Part shown: in pieces, positions 31,582-41,690 of the stretch
How the letters are laid out: the number at the start of each line of letters is the position of its first letter
Numbering within the stretch: position 1 is the stretch's first letter
Assembly (NCBI GenBank): GCA_913041495.1
Contig: CAJWHT010000013.1
Coordinates: 1-53,167, forward strand
DNA from: an uncultured Desulfobacteraceae bacterium
GTDB lineage: Bacteria > Desulfobacterota > Desulfobacteria > Desulfobacterales > Desulfobacteraceae
Length of the DNA: 53,167 nt
Direction of reading: 5' to 3'
Made by a program: the position numbers and the translations under genes
The notes under the pieces: generated by a model
What the model was told of the DNA's origin: nothing
The model's database searches: none
Seen by the model: only the letters and a program-made list of their open reading frames with translations

Positions 31582-32394
31582 ATGAATGAACCTGTGACAC
31601 ATCGGTCTCCCGGAGAGACAATCGTCTGCATCAAGGGCGCAGGGGAAATGGCGTCCGGGATTGCCTGGCGTCTTTTCCGGTCCGGATTCCGAAAAATATT
31701 CATGCTGGAAGTGGCACGTCCCCTGGCTGTGCGGCGGACTGTCAGCTTCTGCGAAGCGATCCATGACCGCCGGATCTCCGTGGAAGGGGTTGACGGGGTG
31801 TCAGCCCGGAGCAAAGAAGGAATTCTCAGCGCGTGGGCTGATGGCCATATTGCCGTTTGTGCGGACCCGGACTGGTCAATTCTCCCGGATATTTGTCCCC
31901 ATGTGGTGGTGGACGCCATCCTGGCGAAAAAAAACCTGGGCACCCGCAGGGATGAGGCCGAAAGGGTCATCGGCTGCGGCCCGGGATTTACAGCGGGCCG
32001 GGATGTCCATTTCGTTGTGGAAACCCAGCGGGGGCATGATCTGGGACGGGTCATTGAAACGGGAATGGCGGCCCCCAATACCGGGATTCCGGGGGATATA
32101 GGCGGCCATACCACGGCCAGGGTGCTCCGGGCACCGGCGGAGGGTGTCTTTAAAAGCGATTTTGACATCGGGGAAATGGTAACCCGGAACCAGGTCATCG
32201 GGCAGGTAAACGGCACCCCTGTCTTCAGTGCGATATCCGGTGTATTGCGGGGCCTGATCCGCCCGGGCACCGAGGTATCTAAATCCGTGAAAATCGGAGA
32301 TGTGGACCCCAGGGGAATAAAATCCTACTGCTTTACCCTTTCGGACAAGGCCAGGGCCATTGCGGGCGGGGTCCTGGAAGCGGTGATGCGGTGA
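31582..32394 (+). CDS. yqeB: YqeB/EF2563-type accessory protein for selenium-dependent molybdenum hydroxylases
   Basis: 270 residues. The N-terminal Rossmann-like motif VCIKGAGEMASGIAWRLFRSGF and downstream blocks (EVARPLAVRRTVSFCEAI, VVVDAILAKKN, IGCGPGFTAGRDVHFVVET, RGHDLGRVI, NTGIPGDIGGHTTARVLRAPAEG) are those of the EF2563 family, linked by genome context to selenium-dependent molybdenum hydroxylases such as xanthine dehydrogenase. Its molecular role is not established. No hydroxylase, selenium or molybdopterin gene lies in this window, so it is an outlier here. It is divergent from pstS. Confidence 0.85.
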   Translation: MNEPVTHRSPGETIVCIKGAGEMASGIAWRLFRSGFRKIFMLEVARPLAVRRTVSFCEAIHDRRISVEGVDGVSARSKEGILSAWADGHIAVCADPDWSILPDICPHVVVDAILAKKNLGTRRDEAERVIGCGPGFTAGRDVHFVVETQRGHDLGRVIETGMAAPNTGIPGDIGGHTTARVLRAPAEGVFKSDFDIGEMVTRNQVIGQVNGTPVFSAISGVLRGLIRPGTEVSKSVKIGDVDPRGIKSYCFTLSDKARAIAGGVLEAVMR

Positions 32395-32427
32395 AACAGA
32401 ACCGGCGGCAGCCGGGGGCCGTCTCAT

Positions 32428-34152
32428 TTACAGGTCGTGCAGTGCTTTTTTTAAGGTCTCAATGGAGAAGGGTTTGGACAGGGCTGCCGAAAACCCGAAG
32501 TAGGTGCAGTTTTCCATGGTGGGGTCGTTGGAATAGCCCGAAGCCACAATGCCTTTGATGCCGGGGTTGAGGGAGAGCAGCTTTTCCATGGCCTCCACAC
32601 CGCCCATGCCGTGCTTGACCTCCAGGTCCAGAATCACCTTGCCGATGATCTTTCCCTCCAAAAGACAGGAACGGTACTTATCCACGGCTTCCTCCCCGGT
32701 CCTGGCCAGGACGGGTTCATACCCCAGGCGTTCGAGAATCTTGCCGGTAATTTCCAGGATCATGGCATCGTCGTCCATGAAGAGGACCAGGGGTTTGCGG
32801 CTGGAAATCCGCCGGGCAGGGGCGCTTTCCTTTTTCACCGCCTTGGCGGCTGCCGTTTTGGGGCCTTCCTTCTGGAAAACGGGAAGGACCATGTCCACGC
32901 GGGTGCCCTGGCCCAGGCTGGATTCAATGCGGATAGTGCCCTGGTGGTTTTTCACGATGGCCCAGGCGATGGAAAGTCCTAAACCGGTGCCTTTGCTTTT
33001 TCCCATGGGCTTCGTAGAAAAATAGGGATCAAAGACCTTTTCAACATCCCCTTCTGCGATGCCGCGGCCATGATCGGTGACGGAGATGAGCACCATGCCC
33101 TGTTTGTCCGGATGGCTTTTGGCTTCGATCCTCACGGGCTTGGCCTTGTCCATGGCTTCCCCCGCATTGATGACGATATTCCTGAATGCCTCCTGGAGCT
33201 GCTCCTTGTCCGCCTCCATCACCGGGGGCAGATCTTCAATGTTCAGGGTAAACCGGACCCCGTGTTCGGTCTCCATGGGGGCCAGGGTATCGGTGATGAA
33301 GCCGTGGGTATCGATGTGTGATTTGATGCGGATGCCGCCGCCCTTGGAGAATACCACAAATTTGGAGGCCAGTTCCTTGGCCTGGAGGATGGACTGCTCG
33401 GCATCCGCCAGGTATTCTTTCACCGGATCACTGCTTGCGATCATCTGGGCCAGGTTAATATTTCCCAGGGTGATGGACAAGGTGTTGTTAAAATCGTGGG
33501 CGATGCCGCCGGCCAGGGTGCCGATGGCCTCAAGCTTCTGGGAGCGCAAAAGGCGTTCCCTGGCCTGGAGCAATTCGTTTTCCGCCCGCTTCTTTTCAAT
33601 GGCCACGGCGATGGTCTCGGAAACGAAACTAAGCAGTTCCACATGATCCTGGGTGTACTTGATGGGGTTGTTGTAGCTCTTTACGGCCATGACGCCCAGG
33701 ACATCTCCCTGGATCATCAGGGGAACCCCCAGCCAGTTTTTGGGCAGACTGCCCAGGACCCGTCCTTTGGCGGCGAGCTGCCCCAGTTCTTTTTCGTCCA
33801 GGAGCAGGGGTTTTTTCTTCAGTATGACATCGCCGGTGAGGGAAGGATTTTTACTGAAATTATGGATCCACTTGGGGGAAAGGGCGGCTTCCTGGTCCCT
33901 TCTGAATACGTATTGAACGGCATTCTTATCCGGGTAATACACGGCAATGAAAAAATTGGTCATATCCATGAGCGAAGACAGGTGCCTGTGGATGGACCGG
34001 TAGAGGTCCTGGAGGGTTTCACTGGTGTTCAGGGCGCTGGCGATGTGAAAAAGGGTCTTGTTGACCATCTCGGCCCGGCGGGTCCTGGCAACGGTTAGTT
34101 CCAACCGTTTTATCTGCTGTTCAAGATCTTCATAACTGGGTTTGTCACTCAT
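32428..34152 (-). CDS. GAF-domain hybrid histidine kinase
   Basis: 574 residues from the ATG at 34152 (AGGTGA five bases before). A short coiled coil (1-35), a GAF sensor (~40-185, with FIAVYYPDKNAVQYVF and NWLGVPLMIQGDVLGVMAVKSY), HisKA (GGIAHDFNNTLS), HATPase_c (VINAGEAMD, DHGRGIAEGD, FDPYFSTK, GTGLGLSIA) and a C-terminal receiver (LFMDDDAMI; phospho-Asp in VILDLEVKHGMGG). The receiver lacks the usual Pro after the phospho-Asp loop, although the Asp itself and the MGG turn are kept. No membrane segment. It has no adjacent response regulator, so it is an orphan; an intracellular small ligand or redox signal via GAF is possible. Confidence 0.9.
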   Translation of the reverse strand: MSDKPSYEDLEQQIKRLELTVARTRRAEMVNKTLFHIASALNTSETLQDLYRSIHRHLSSLMDMTNFFIAVYYPDKNAVQYVFRRDQEAALSPKWIHNFSKNPSLTGDVILKKKPLLLDEKELGQLAAKGRVLGSLPKNWLGVPLMIQGDVLGVMAVKSYNNPIKYTQDHVELLSFVSETIAVAIEKKRAENELLQARERLLRSQKLEAIGTLAGGIAHDFNNTLSITLGNINLAQMIASSDPVKEYLADAEQSILQAKELASKFVVFSKGGGIRIKSHIDTHGFITDTLAPMETEHGVRFTLNIEDLPPVMEADKEQLQEAFRNIVINAGEAMDKAKPVRIEAKSHPDKQGMVLISVTDHGRGIAEGDVEKVFDPYFSTKPMGKSKGTGLGLSIAWAIVKNHQGTIRIESSLGQGTRVDMVLPVFQKEGPKTAAAKAVKKESAPARRISSRKPLVLFMDDDAMILEITGKILERLGYEPVLARTGEEAVDKYRSCLLEGKIIGKVILDLEVKHGMGGVEAMEKLLSLNPGIKGIVASGYSNDPTMENCTYFGFSAALSKPFSIETLKKALHDL

Positions 34153-34407
34153 GAACGTCACCTGTACAACGTTTGGCCGTCGTTTGATTCGCAGCCGCTT
34201 AAAAGTTCGGGCACCTTAAGATCTGCTGCCGGTATAAACGTAAGGAAAGAATACCGACATCTCAGGAATTTCGCAGCGCCCCAATCACTCGTGTTTAATA
34301 GAAGTTGGTATCTTATCAAAAATAATCGAATATATATACTTAATTTCTTAAAAAAGATGCGGTTTTTCCCATGCGCATGCCCGGTGGAAGATTATATATA
34401 TTATTCA

Positions 34408-34437
34408 TTGACTAACAGTCTGATTTTAATCTATATA
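34408..34437 (+). promoter_or_regulatory. Sigma-70-type promoter of hisS-aspS
   Basis: TTGACT (34408-34413) and TATATA (34432-34437) are 18 bases apart, 50 bases before hisS. The 325-base stretch 34162-34487 is otherwise AT-rich and shows no gene; I saw no T-box-like structure. Confidence 0.6.
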
Positions 34438-34487
34438 TAGCGTTTGTATATTTTTGACCGTAACCCTAATAAGTAAAGACGAAGATA

Positions 34488-35741
34488 ATGCAGACCATAC
34501 GCGGGTTTAGAGATATATTGCCGGAGCACATTACCCTGTGGCAGAAAGTGGAAAGAGAAGCTGCCGACCTGTTTGAATCATTCGGATACAGGGAGATCCG
34601 GATCCCCATCCTGGAAAAGACGGAGTTGTTTGCCAGAAGTATCGGGGAGACCACCGACATTGTTGAAAAAGAGATGTACACCTTTGAGGACCGGAAGAAG
34701 GACAAGCTGACCCTCCGGCCGGAAGCCACCGCCTCCATCTGCCGGGCCTATATTCAGCACAAGCTGTACGCCTCCGAACCGGTGCAGAAGTTTTACCTCT
34801 TCGGCCCCATGTTCCGGCGGGAGCGTCCCCAGAAGGGCAGATACCGCCAGTTTTACCAGATTGACGCCGAGGTGTTCGGGGTTGAATCCGCCTATATTGA
34901 CAGCGAACTGATTTTCCTGCTCAACGAATTGTTCAAGCGGTTGGGCCTGACAGGGCTGTCCGCCCATATCAACAGCCTGGGCTGTCCTGAATGCCGCCCC
35001 GCCTACCAGCAGGCCCTGCTGGATTTCCTGGGCGAACGTAAGGAAACCCTGTGCACGGACTGCAAACGCAGGATCGAAAAGAACCCCCTGCGGGTGCTGG
35101 ACTGCAAGGTGGAAACCTGCAGGGAGGCCCTGAAAGGGGCGCCCACCACGGTGGACCACCTGTGCGAGGCCTGTGACGACCATTTTAAAACGGTCCGGGC
35201 ATCCCTGATCCGCCAGGGGGTGGACTTCAAGGTGGACCACGCCCTGGTCCGCGGCCTGGACTATTACACCCGGACGGCCTGGGAAATCCAGACCACCAGC
35301 CTCGGTGCCCAGTCAGCGGTTGCCGGCGGCGGCAGATACGACCGCCTGGTGGAAGAACTGGGGGGGCCTGCCACACCCGCCATCGGCTTTGCCATCGGTT
35401 TTGACCGCCTGGTGGAAGTGATGGACCAGCTTGGAACCAAGGGGGAAGAAAAGGCGCTGGACCTTTTCATCGTTCCTTTGGGCAACGCCGCCATGGACTT
35501 AAGCTACCATTGGTCCTGCGACCTGAACCGGGAAGGCGTCCGCACGGACACCGATTTCAGGGGCAAAAGCATGAAGGCCCTGATGAAACGGGCCAACAAA
35601 CTCAACGCCCGCTACGTGCTGATTGCCGGAGAAAATGAACTGAAAGAAAACAAGGCCATCCTCCGGAACATGGACACCAAAGAACAGACCGACATCCCCG
35701 TGGATTCCCTGGTAACCGATCTTGTAAACATTTTTAAATAA
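34488..35741 (+). CDS. hisS: Histidyl-tRNA synthetase
   Basis: 417 residues, class II synthetase, full length. Motif 1 region (YREIRIPILEKTELFARSIGETTDIVEKEMY in pieces), motif 2 LRPEATASICRAY with FGPMFRRERPQKGRYRQFYQ, the His-specific LVRGLDYYTRTAWE and AGGGRYDRL, and motif 3 AIGFAIGFDRL are all visible. The C-terminal anticodon-binding domain ends the protein (~325-417). Charges tRNA-His in the cytoplasm. aspS follows after 36 bases, forming a hisS-aspS operon common in bacteria. Confidence 0.97.
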   Translation: MQTIRGFRDILPEHITLWQKVEREAADLFESFGYREIRIPILEKTELFARSIGETTDIVEKEMYTFEDRKKDKLTLRPEATASICRAYIQHKLYASEPVQKFYLFGPMFRRERPQKGRYRQFYQIDAEVFGVESAYIDSELIFLLNELFKRLGLTGLSAHINSLGCPECRPAYQQALLDFLGERKETLCTDCKRRIEKNPLRVLDCKVETCREALKGAPTTVDHLCEACDDHFKTVRASLIRQGVDFKVDHALVRGLDYYTRTAWEIQTTSLGAQSAVAGGGRYDRLVEELGGPATPAIGFAIGFDRLVEVMDQLGTKGEEKALDLFIVPLGNAAMDLSYHWSCDLNREGVRTDTDFRGKSMKALMKRANKLNARYVLIAGENELKENKAILRNMDTKEQTDIPVDSLVTDLVNIFK

Positions 35742-35777
35742 TAAACACATTAACACACTGGATTTAAGGAAAAAAAC

Positions 35778-37565
<1,788 letters not shown>

Positions 37566-37584
37566 ACCGTATCCATTTAACAAT

Positions 37585-37622
37585 AAAGCCCCCGGTCCTC
37601 CTTTGGGAAGACCGGGGGCTTT
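37585..37622. terminator. Bidirectional terminator between aspS and minE
   Basis: Perfect 13-bp stem AAAGCCCCCGGTC (37585-37597) / 37610-37622 with a 12-base loop and T-rich tail; A/T flanks allow it to serve the convergent min genes too. Confidence 0.93.
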
Positions 37623-37657
37623 TGTTTTTCGGTAGACGGCAAAAAGAAAGGCGGACC

Positions 37658-37924
37658 TTACGCCTGTTTTCTCTTCACATGCAAAATTGGGGTGTTAAAC
37701 ACCAGGGCCGAGACATCGTCATCCCGCTTAACTTTGAGTTCCAGGGAGTCCCTGTCGATTTCAAAATACTTGGATATCACATCCACAATATCGTTTTGAA
37801 GGTCGGTAAGTGTGGTGTCGTTGACCTCGAGCTTGTCGTAAATCAAAGAGAATTGGAGGCGCTTTTTGGCCTCTTCTTTGGAATTCTTCTGACCGGTGAA
37901 CCGTTTCAACAATCCTTGTAACAT
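37658..37924 (-). CDS. minE: Cell division topological specificity factor MinE
   Basis: 88 residues. The N-terminal amphipathic membrane-targeting helix (MLQGLLKRFTG) is followed by the MinD-stimulating region (SKEEAKKRLQFSLIYDKLEV) and the dimerisation strands (FEIDRDSLELKVKRDDDVSALVFNTPI). MinE drives pole-to-pole oscillation of MinCD. It starts ten bases after minD and is the last gene of minCDE. Confidence 0.95.
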   Translation of the reverse strand: MLQGLLKRFTGQKNSKEEAKKRLQFSLIYDKLEVNDTTLTDLQNDIVDVISKYFEIDRDSLELKVKRDDDVSALVFNTPILHVKRKQA

Positions 37925-37934
37925 TCAATTCTCC

Positions 37935-38732
37935 TTATTTTAACCCGAAGGTTTTGCTGATCTTGTTCCACATGCTGGTCTTGTGGGTGGGTATTTCAAT
38001 GGGGACGTCCGTTTCACCGTTGAGCCGCTTGGCAATCCGGCGGAAGGCCTGGCCTGCCTTTGATTCGTTCTGGAGCACCAGTGGGGTACCGGTGTTAGAG
38101 GAAATCAGGACTTTTTCATCCATGGGAACGAGCCCTGCCAGTTCTATGGACAGCACCTCCATGACATCTTCGTGGGAGAGCATCTCTCCGCGTTCAACCC
38201 GGGAGGGTTCAATCCGGTTCACAATAAGCCTGGGTTCCAGGGATCTGGCGTAAAGCAGGCCGATGACCCGGTCTGCGTCCCTGACGGCGGATACGTCCGG
38301 GGTGCAGACCACCAGGGCTTCGTTGGCCCCGACAATGGAGTTCTGGAATCCCTTTTCGATGCCGGCCGGGGAATCCATGAGCACATAGTCGAACTTTTTG
38401 CGAAGGTCATTGCAGACCCTTTCGACGCCGGACGTGGTAAGCACGTCCTTGTTGTCACTCTGGGAGGCGGGAATCAAAAAGAGGTTATCGATTCGTCTGT
38501 CCCGGATGGCTGCCTGATCGATCTTGCATCTGCCCTGGACCACATCCACGATGTTGAAGACGATCCGGTTTTCAAGCCCCATGACCACATCAAGGTTTCT
38601 CAGGCCGATGTCCATATCCACGATGGCCACCCGCTTGCCTTCAAGGGCCAGGGCCGCACCGATGGATGAGGTTGCCGTTGTTTTGCCCACACCGCCTTTT
38701 CCTGATGTTACGACAATGATTTTTCCTTCCAA
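37935..38732 (-). CDS. minD: Septum site-determining ATPase MinD
   Basis: 265 residues. Deviant Walker A GKGGVGKTTATSS (~11-23), switch motifs VDMDIGLRNLDVVMG and DSPAGIEKGFQ, and the C-terminal amphipathic membrane-targeting helix (MWNKISKTFGLK). It is a membrane-cycling ATPase that carries MinC and is recycled by MinE. It is shaped for coupled expression with minE. Confidence 0.96.
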   Translation of the reverse strand: MEGKIIVVTSGKGGVGKTTATSSIGAALALEGKRVAIVDMDIGLRNLDVVMGLENRIVFNIVDVVQGRCKIDQAAIRDRRIDNLFLIPASQSDNKDVLTTSGVERVCNDLRKKFDYVLMDSPAGIEKGFQNSIVGANEALVVCTPDVSAVRDADRVIGLLYARSLEPRLIVNRIEPSRVERGEMLSHEDVMEVLSIELAGLVPMDEKVLISSNTGTPLVLQNESKAGQAFRRIAKRLNGETDVPIEIPTHKTSMWNKISKTFGLK

Positions 38733-38802
38733 TTCACACCTCTATGCTAAGTTTTATATACATTCTTTGGGTTATCGCGTTATGCTAAAGCGTTTGCAAG
38801 CA

Positions 38803-39492
38803 CTAGATGGCTTCCGGCCAAGGCAACCGTCTGAACGGTCCCTCTTTCATATAGTCCCGGACCACAATCTGTGCCCCTTCCACCGCGGCATATTCAGGGG
38901 CGGTTCCCTGGCTGTCATCGCTGCCTGCGGCTATCCGGGCGCCGATACGGACATGGCTGGGGTTAAAGCCCAGGGAAAAAATAATGGCATCATCATTGTC
39001 CGGAAAGCCGGCATGTACGTCACCGGACAGCTTTCCTAAGATGATTACGTCACCGCCGGCAACCAGTTCCGCCCCGGGGTTGACGTCTCCGGTGATCACC
39101 AGGTGTTTTCTGGCGTTGATCTTTTGCCCGGCACGGACCCGGCCCCGCAGCATGAGCACATCGCTTCGGTGATGATTCCAGCCCCGGGACAGATCCCGCT
39201 GGCGGATGCGTTCCGTGGGAACGGACCGTTTCTGGGGGGAGGTGGAGATTTTACCCAGTTCAAAGTTCTTTTCAAGGTGGCTTTTTATGGTCCGGATCAG
39301 ATCCTCATGGCCTTTGGCATCCCCCAAATCCAGGGTAACATCCGCATTCACGGCCAGATGTTTCAAATTTTTAATCAGCTTGTCGATTTCCTCGATCAGC
39401 ACCTCTTCCGGATGGGAAGGGTCGATGGTGATCCAGAAGCCCCCGCCGGCACCCTTGAGCTTTACAGGTGCGGGATTGTCAAAGTGTATCAT
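38803..39492 (-). CDS. minC: Septum site-determining protein MinC
   Basis: 229 residues. A weakly conserved N-terminal FtsZ-binding domain (~1-105) and a C-terminal beta-helix domain (~125-220) with LRGRVRAGQKI, GDVNPGAELVAGGDVIILGKLSGDVHAGFP and IGARIA, which binds MinD. Inhibits FtsZ ring formation away from mid-cell. Gene order minC-minD-minE, with 70 bases between minC and minD. Confidence 0.93.
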   Translation of the reverse strand: MIHFDNPAPVKLKGAGGGFWITIDPSHPEEVLIEEIDKLIKNLKHLAVNADVTLDLGDAKGHEDLIRTIKSHLEKNFELGKISTSPQKRSVPTERIRQRDLSRGWNHHRSDVLMLRGRVRAGQKINARKHLVITGDVNPGAELVAGGDVIILGKLSGDVHAGFPDNDDAIIFSLGFNPSHVRIGARIAAGSDDSQGTAPEYAAVEGAQIVVRDYMKEGPFRRLPWPEAI

Positions 39493-39510
39493 TGAATTCC
39501 ATGCATTGAA

Positions 39511-39534
39511 TTAACGTTAACCGGCATATGCCGG
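39511..39534. repeat. Two adjoining perfect palindromes upstream of minC
   Basis: TTAACGTTAA (39511-39520) is directly followed by CCGGCATATGCCGG (39521-39534), 19 bases before minC on the minus strand. They could be an operator of the min operon or a poorly T-tailed terminator. The core GGCATATGCC recurs at 13403-13412, just beyond the stop of the sigma-54 regulator. Confidence 0.45.
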
Positions 39535-39677
39535 CCTTGCAACAGACGAAAACCGGACTGTTCCAGGGAATATAAAAGGTAAGCATCCCCCTGTCAAGAC
39601 GAGACATTTGCCTGCCGCACCACCTGTTTCACACAGGCGCAAGGAAGGCGGCGGGACTGAAGAATACGCAGCAGGTC

Positions 39678-40823
39678 CTATTGTTCCAGTACCTCCCGGA
39701 TCTTGTGTGAAAAATCGATCACCGAGTAGGGTTTGAGGATATAGCCCTTGCATCCCTGCCTGAGCATCTCCTGGGCCTTTTCATCGATGGCGTAGCCGGT
39801 GGAGAGCAGCACCTTGATGTCCGGATTCAGCTTTTTCAGCCCCATAAAGGTCTCCAATCCGTTCATTTCCGGCATGATCATGTCCAGGACCACCAGGTTG
39901 ATCTCATCTTTTTTCTCTGCGTAGATGGCCAGGGCTTCCCGGCCGGAATCCGCCGTGATCACCTTGTAGCCCAGCGCCTTGCAGATCTCCCTGCCCACGG
40001 TGAGAATCCGCTCCTCATCATCCACCAGGAGAACAAATTCATTGCCCAGGATCAGTTTTTCCTGGTGGGAGGGCATATCCGCATTCTCAATGGGTTCGGC
40101 CAGGGGGAGGATAATGGAAAAGGAGGATCCCACATTGGGGGAACTCCAGACATCAATCACCCCGTCGTGGTTTTTCACGATCTTTCTGGCAAAGGTGAGG
40201 CCCAGTCCTTTTTTATCCGGATAATTCCGGTGATTATGGGTATAAAAGGGTTTGAATATTTTTTTGAGCACCTCGTTGTCCATGCCGATACCGGTATCGG
40301 TGATGTTGATTTTCACAAAATAGCCGGTATCCACCCCGTAGGCCTCTGCCGTGCCGTTCATGATGGCGGCGGACTCGGTCATCACCGAAAGCTTGCCCCC
40401 TTCGGGCATGGCCTGGAGGGCATTTTCAACGATGACTGAAATCACCTGGTTGATCTTGTCCGGATCCCCGTTGATCACCAGGGGCTTGGCATTCAGATCC
40501 ACATCAAGGATGATATTGCGGCCCTTGAGATCGAGATTCTCAACCGCCTTTCTCACCAGCCTATTGGCGTCGATACTTGTGGTGTAAAAAGCGTCAACCT
40601 TGGCAAACCCCAGCAACTGGTTGGCAATTTCAGAGCCCTGGTCTATGCAGGACAAAATTTCCGAAATATGCCCGTAAAGCGGGTCAGAGGGATTCACACT
40701 GCTCATCATCAAAGAGGCATGGCCTTTGATGGCGGACAACAGGTTGTTGACATCATGTGCGATGCCGTTTGCAAGGGCCTCTACCGCATCCAGAGACTCA
40801 TCCTTGGGATTAATAAATTCCAT
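39678..40823 (-). CDS. Soluble hybrid histidine kinase (HisKA-HATPase-receiver)
   Basis: 381 residues without any sensor or membrane domain: HisKA (EALANGIAHDVNNLLS, H near 24), HATPase_c (VENALQAMP, DTGIGMDNE, IFKPFYTHN, KGLGLTFA) and a C-terminal receiver (LLVDDEERI; Asp in LVVLDMIMPEMNG; KPYS). It starts 32 bases after a NarL-type regulator on the same strand, so the two likely form one system in which input comes from protein partners. Confidence 0.9.
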   Translation of the reverse strand: MEFINPKDESLDAVEALANGIAHDVNNLLSAIKGHASLMMSSVNPSDPLYGHISEILSCIDQGSEIANQLLGFAKVDAFYTTSIDANRLVRKAVENLDLKGRNIILDVDLNAKPLVINGDPDKINQVISVIVENALQAMPEGGKLSVMTESAAIMNGTAEAYGVDTGYFVKINITDTGIGMDNEVLKKIFKPFYTHNHRNYPDKKGLGLTFARKIVKNHDGVIDVWSSPNVGSSFSIILPLAEPIENADMPSHQEKLILGNEFVLLVDDEERILTVGREICKALGYKVITADSGREALAIYAEKKDEINLVVLDMIMPEMNGLETFMGLKKLNPDIKVLLSTGYAIDEKAQEMLRQGCKGYILKPYSVIDFSHKIREVLEQ

Positions 40824-40855
40824 GTAAGGTTCCTAACTTCATTACGGCGTCTATC

Positions 40856-41506
40856 TTACTCAAGGGCGATGATCCCTTCCTGAATGGCAAATTTGGTCAG
40901 TCCGGCCACGCTGAAAATATTCAGTTTCTTCATGATATTCCTGCGATGGCTTTCAACCGTTTTCACACTGACCCCGAGCTTTTCCGCAATATCCCGGGTT
41001 TTTTGCCCTTCCGCCACCAGTTGGAGAATCTCTCTTTCCTTTGTGGATATTTTACTGGCTTTGGGCAGGGCCTCCCAGATTTTCCGGCTGGGGGTGTTTT
41101 CGTCCGCATACATCCGTTCAATGGAGGGGGTAAGGTAATAATTTCCCCGGATCACCCCTTGGATGGCATCATAGATTTCATCAAAGGCGGATTCTTTGAG
41201 CAGGTAGCCTGAAGCCCCCGAGGCGAACATCTTGTTGATGATGCTTTTGCTCGAGTGCATGGACAGGGCGATCACCCGGGTATGGGGGACCTCCTGCCGG
41301 ATTCTTGCCGTGGCTTCCACCCCGTTGAGGTCGGGCATGGAAATGTCCATCATCATGATATCCGGCTCAAGGGAAATGGCCTTTTCAACCGCCTCCCTGC
41401 CGTTTTTGGCAATGTCCAGAACCTTGATACCTTTATTTTCCAGAAGGCTTTTCAGCCCTTCCCGGATAATCGCGTGGTCATCTGCTATAATGACTTTAAG
41501 CTGCAT
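40856..41506 (-). CDS. NarL/FixJ-type response regulator
   Basis: 216 residues. Receiver domain (IIADDHAIIREGL; phospho-Asp in IMMMDISMPDLNG; Thr/Ser in IALSMHSS; Lys in LLKES) and a C-terminal LuxR-type helix-turn-helix (STKEREILQLVAEGQKTRDIAEKLGV, then SVKTVESHRRNIMKKL). Cytoplasmic transcription factor, first gene of a two-gene unit with the hybrid kinase downstream. Target genes are unknown; divergent from aroB. Confidence 0.93.
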   Translation of the reverse strand: MQLKVIIADDHAIIREGLKSLLENKGIKVLDIAKNGREAVEKAISLEPDIMMMDISMPDLNGVEATARIRQEVPHTRVIALSMHSSKSIINKMFASGASGYLLKESAFDEIYDAIQGVIRGNYYLTPSIERMYADENTPSRKIWEALPKASKISTKEREILQLVAEGQKTRDIAEKLGVSVKTVESHRRNIMKKLNIFSVAGLTKFAIQEGIIALE

Positions 41507-41690
41507 TCCGCTCCCAGCATATTCCCCGGGCCAATTTACACCCGGATAATTTTTGTCCGAGTCTATCTTGAAGCCGGCCTAAAATCAAATATAAATTTTG
41601 TTTTCCCTTGACAAGTACCAGAAACTCCAGGTAAAAGTGCCCGCCATAGCGTTCTTGTATACAGAATCCCCAAACGTATAGGAAATTCCG

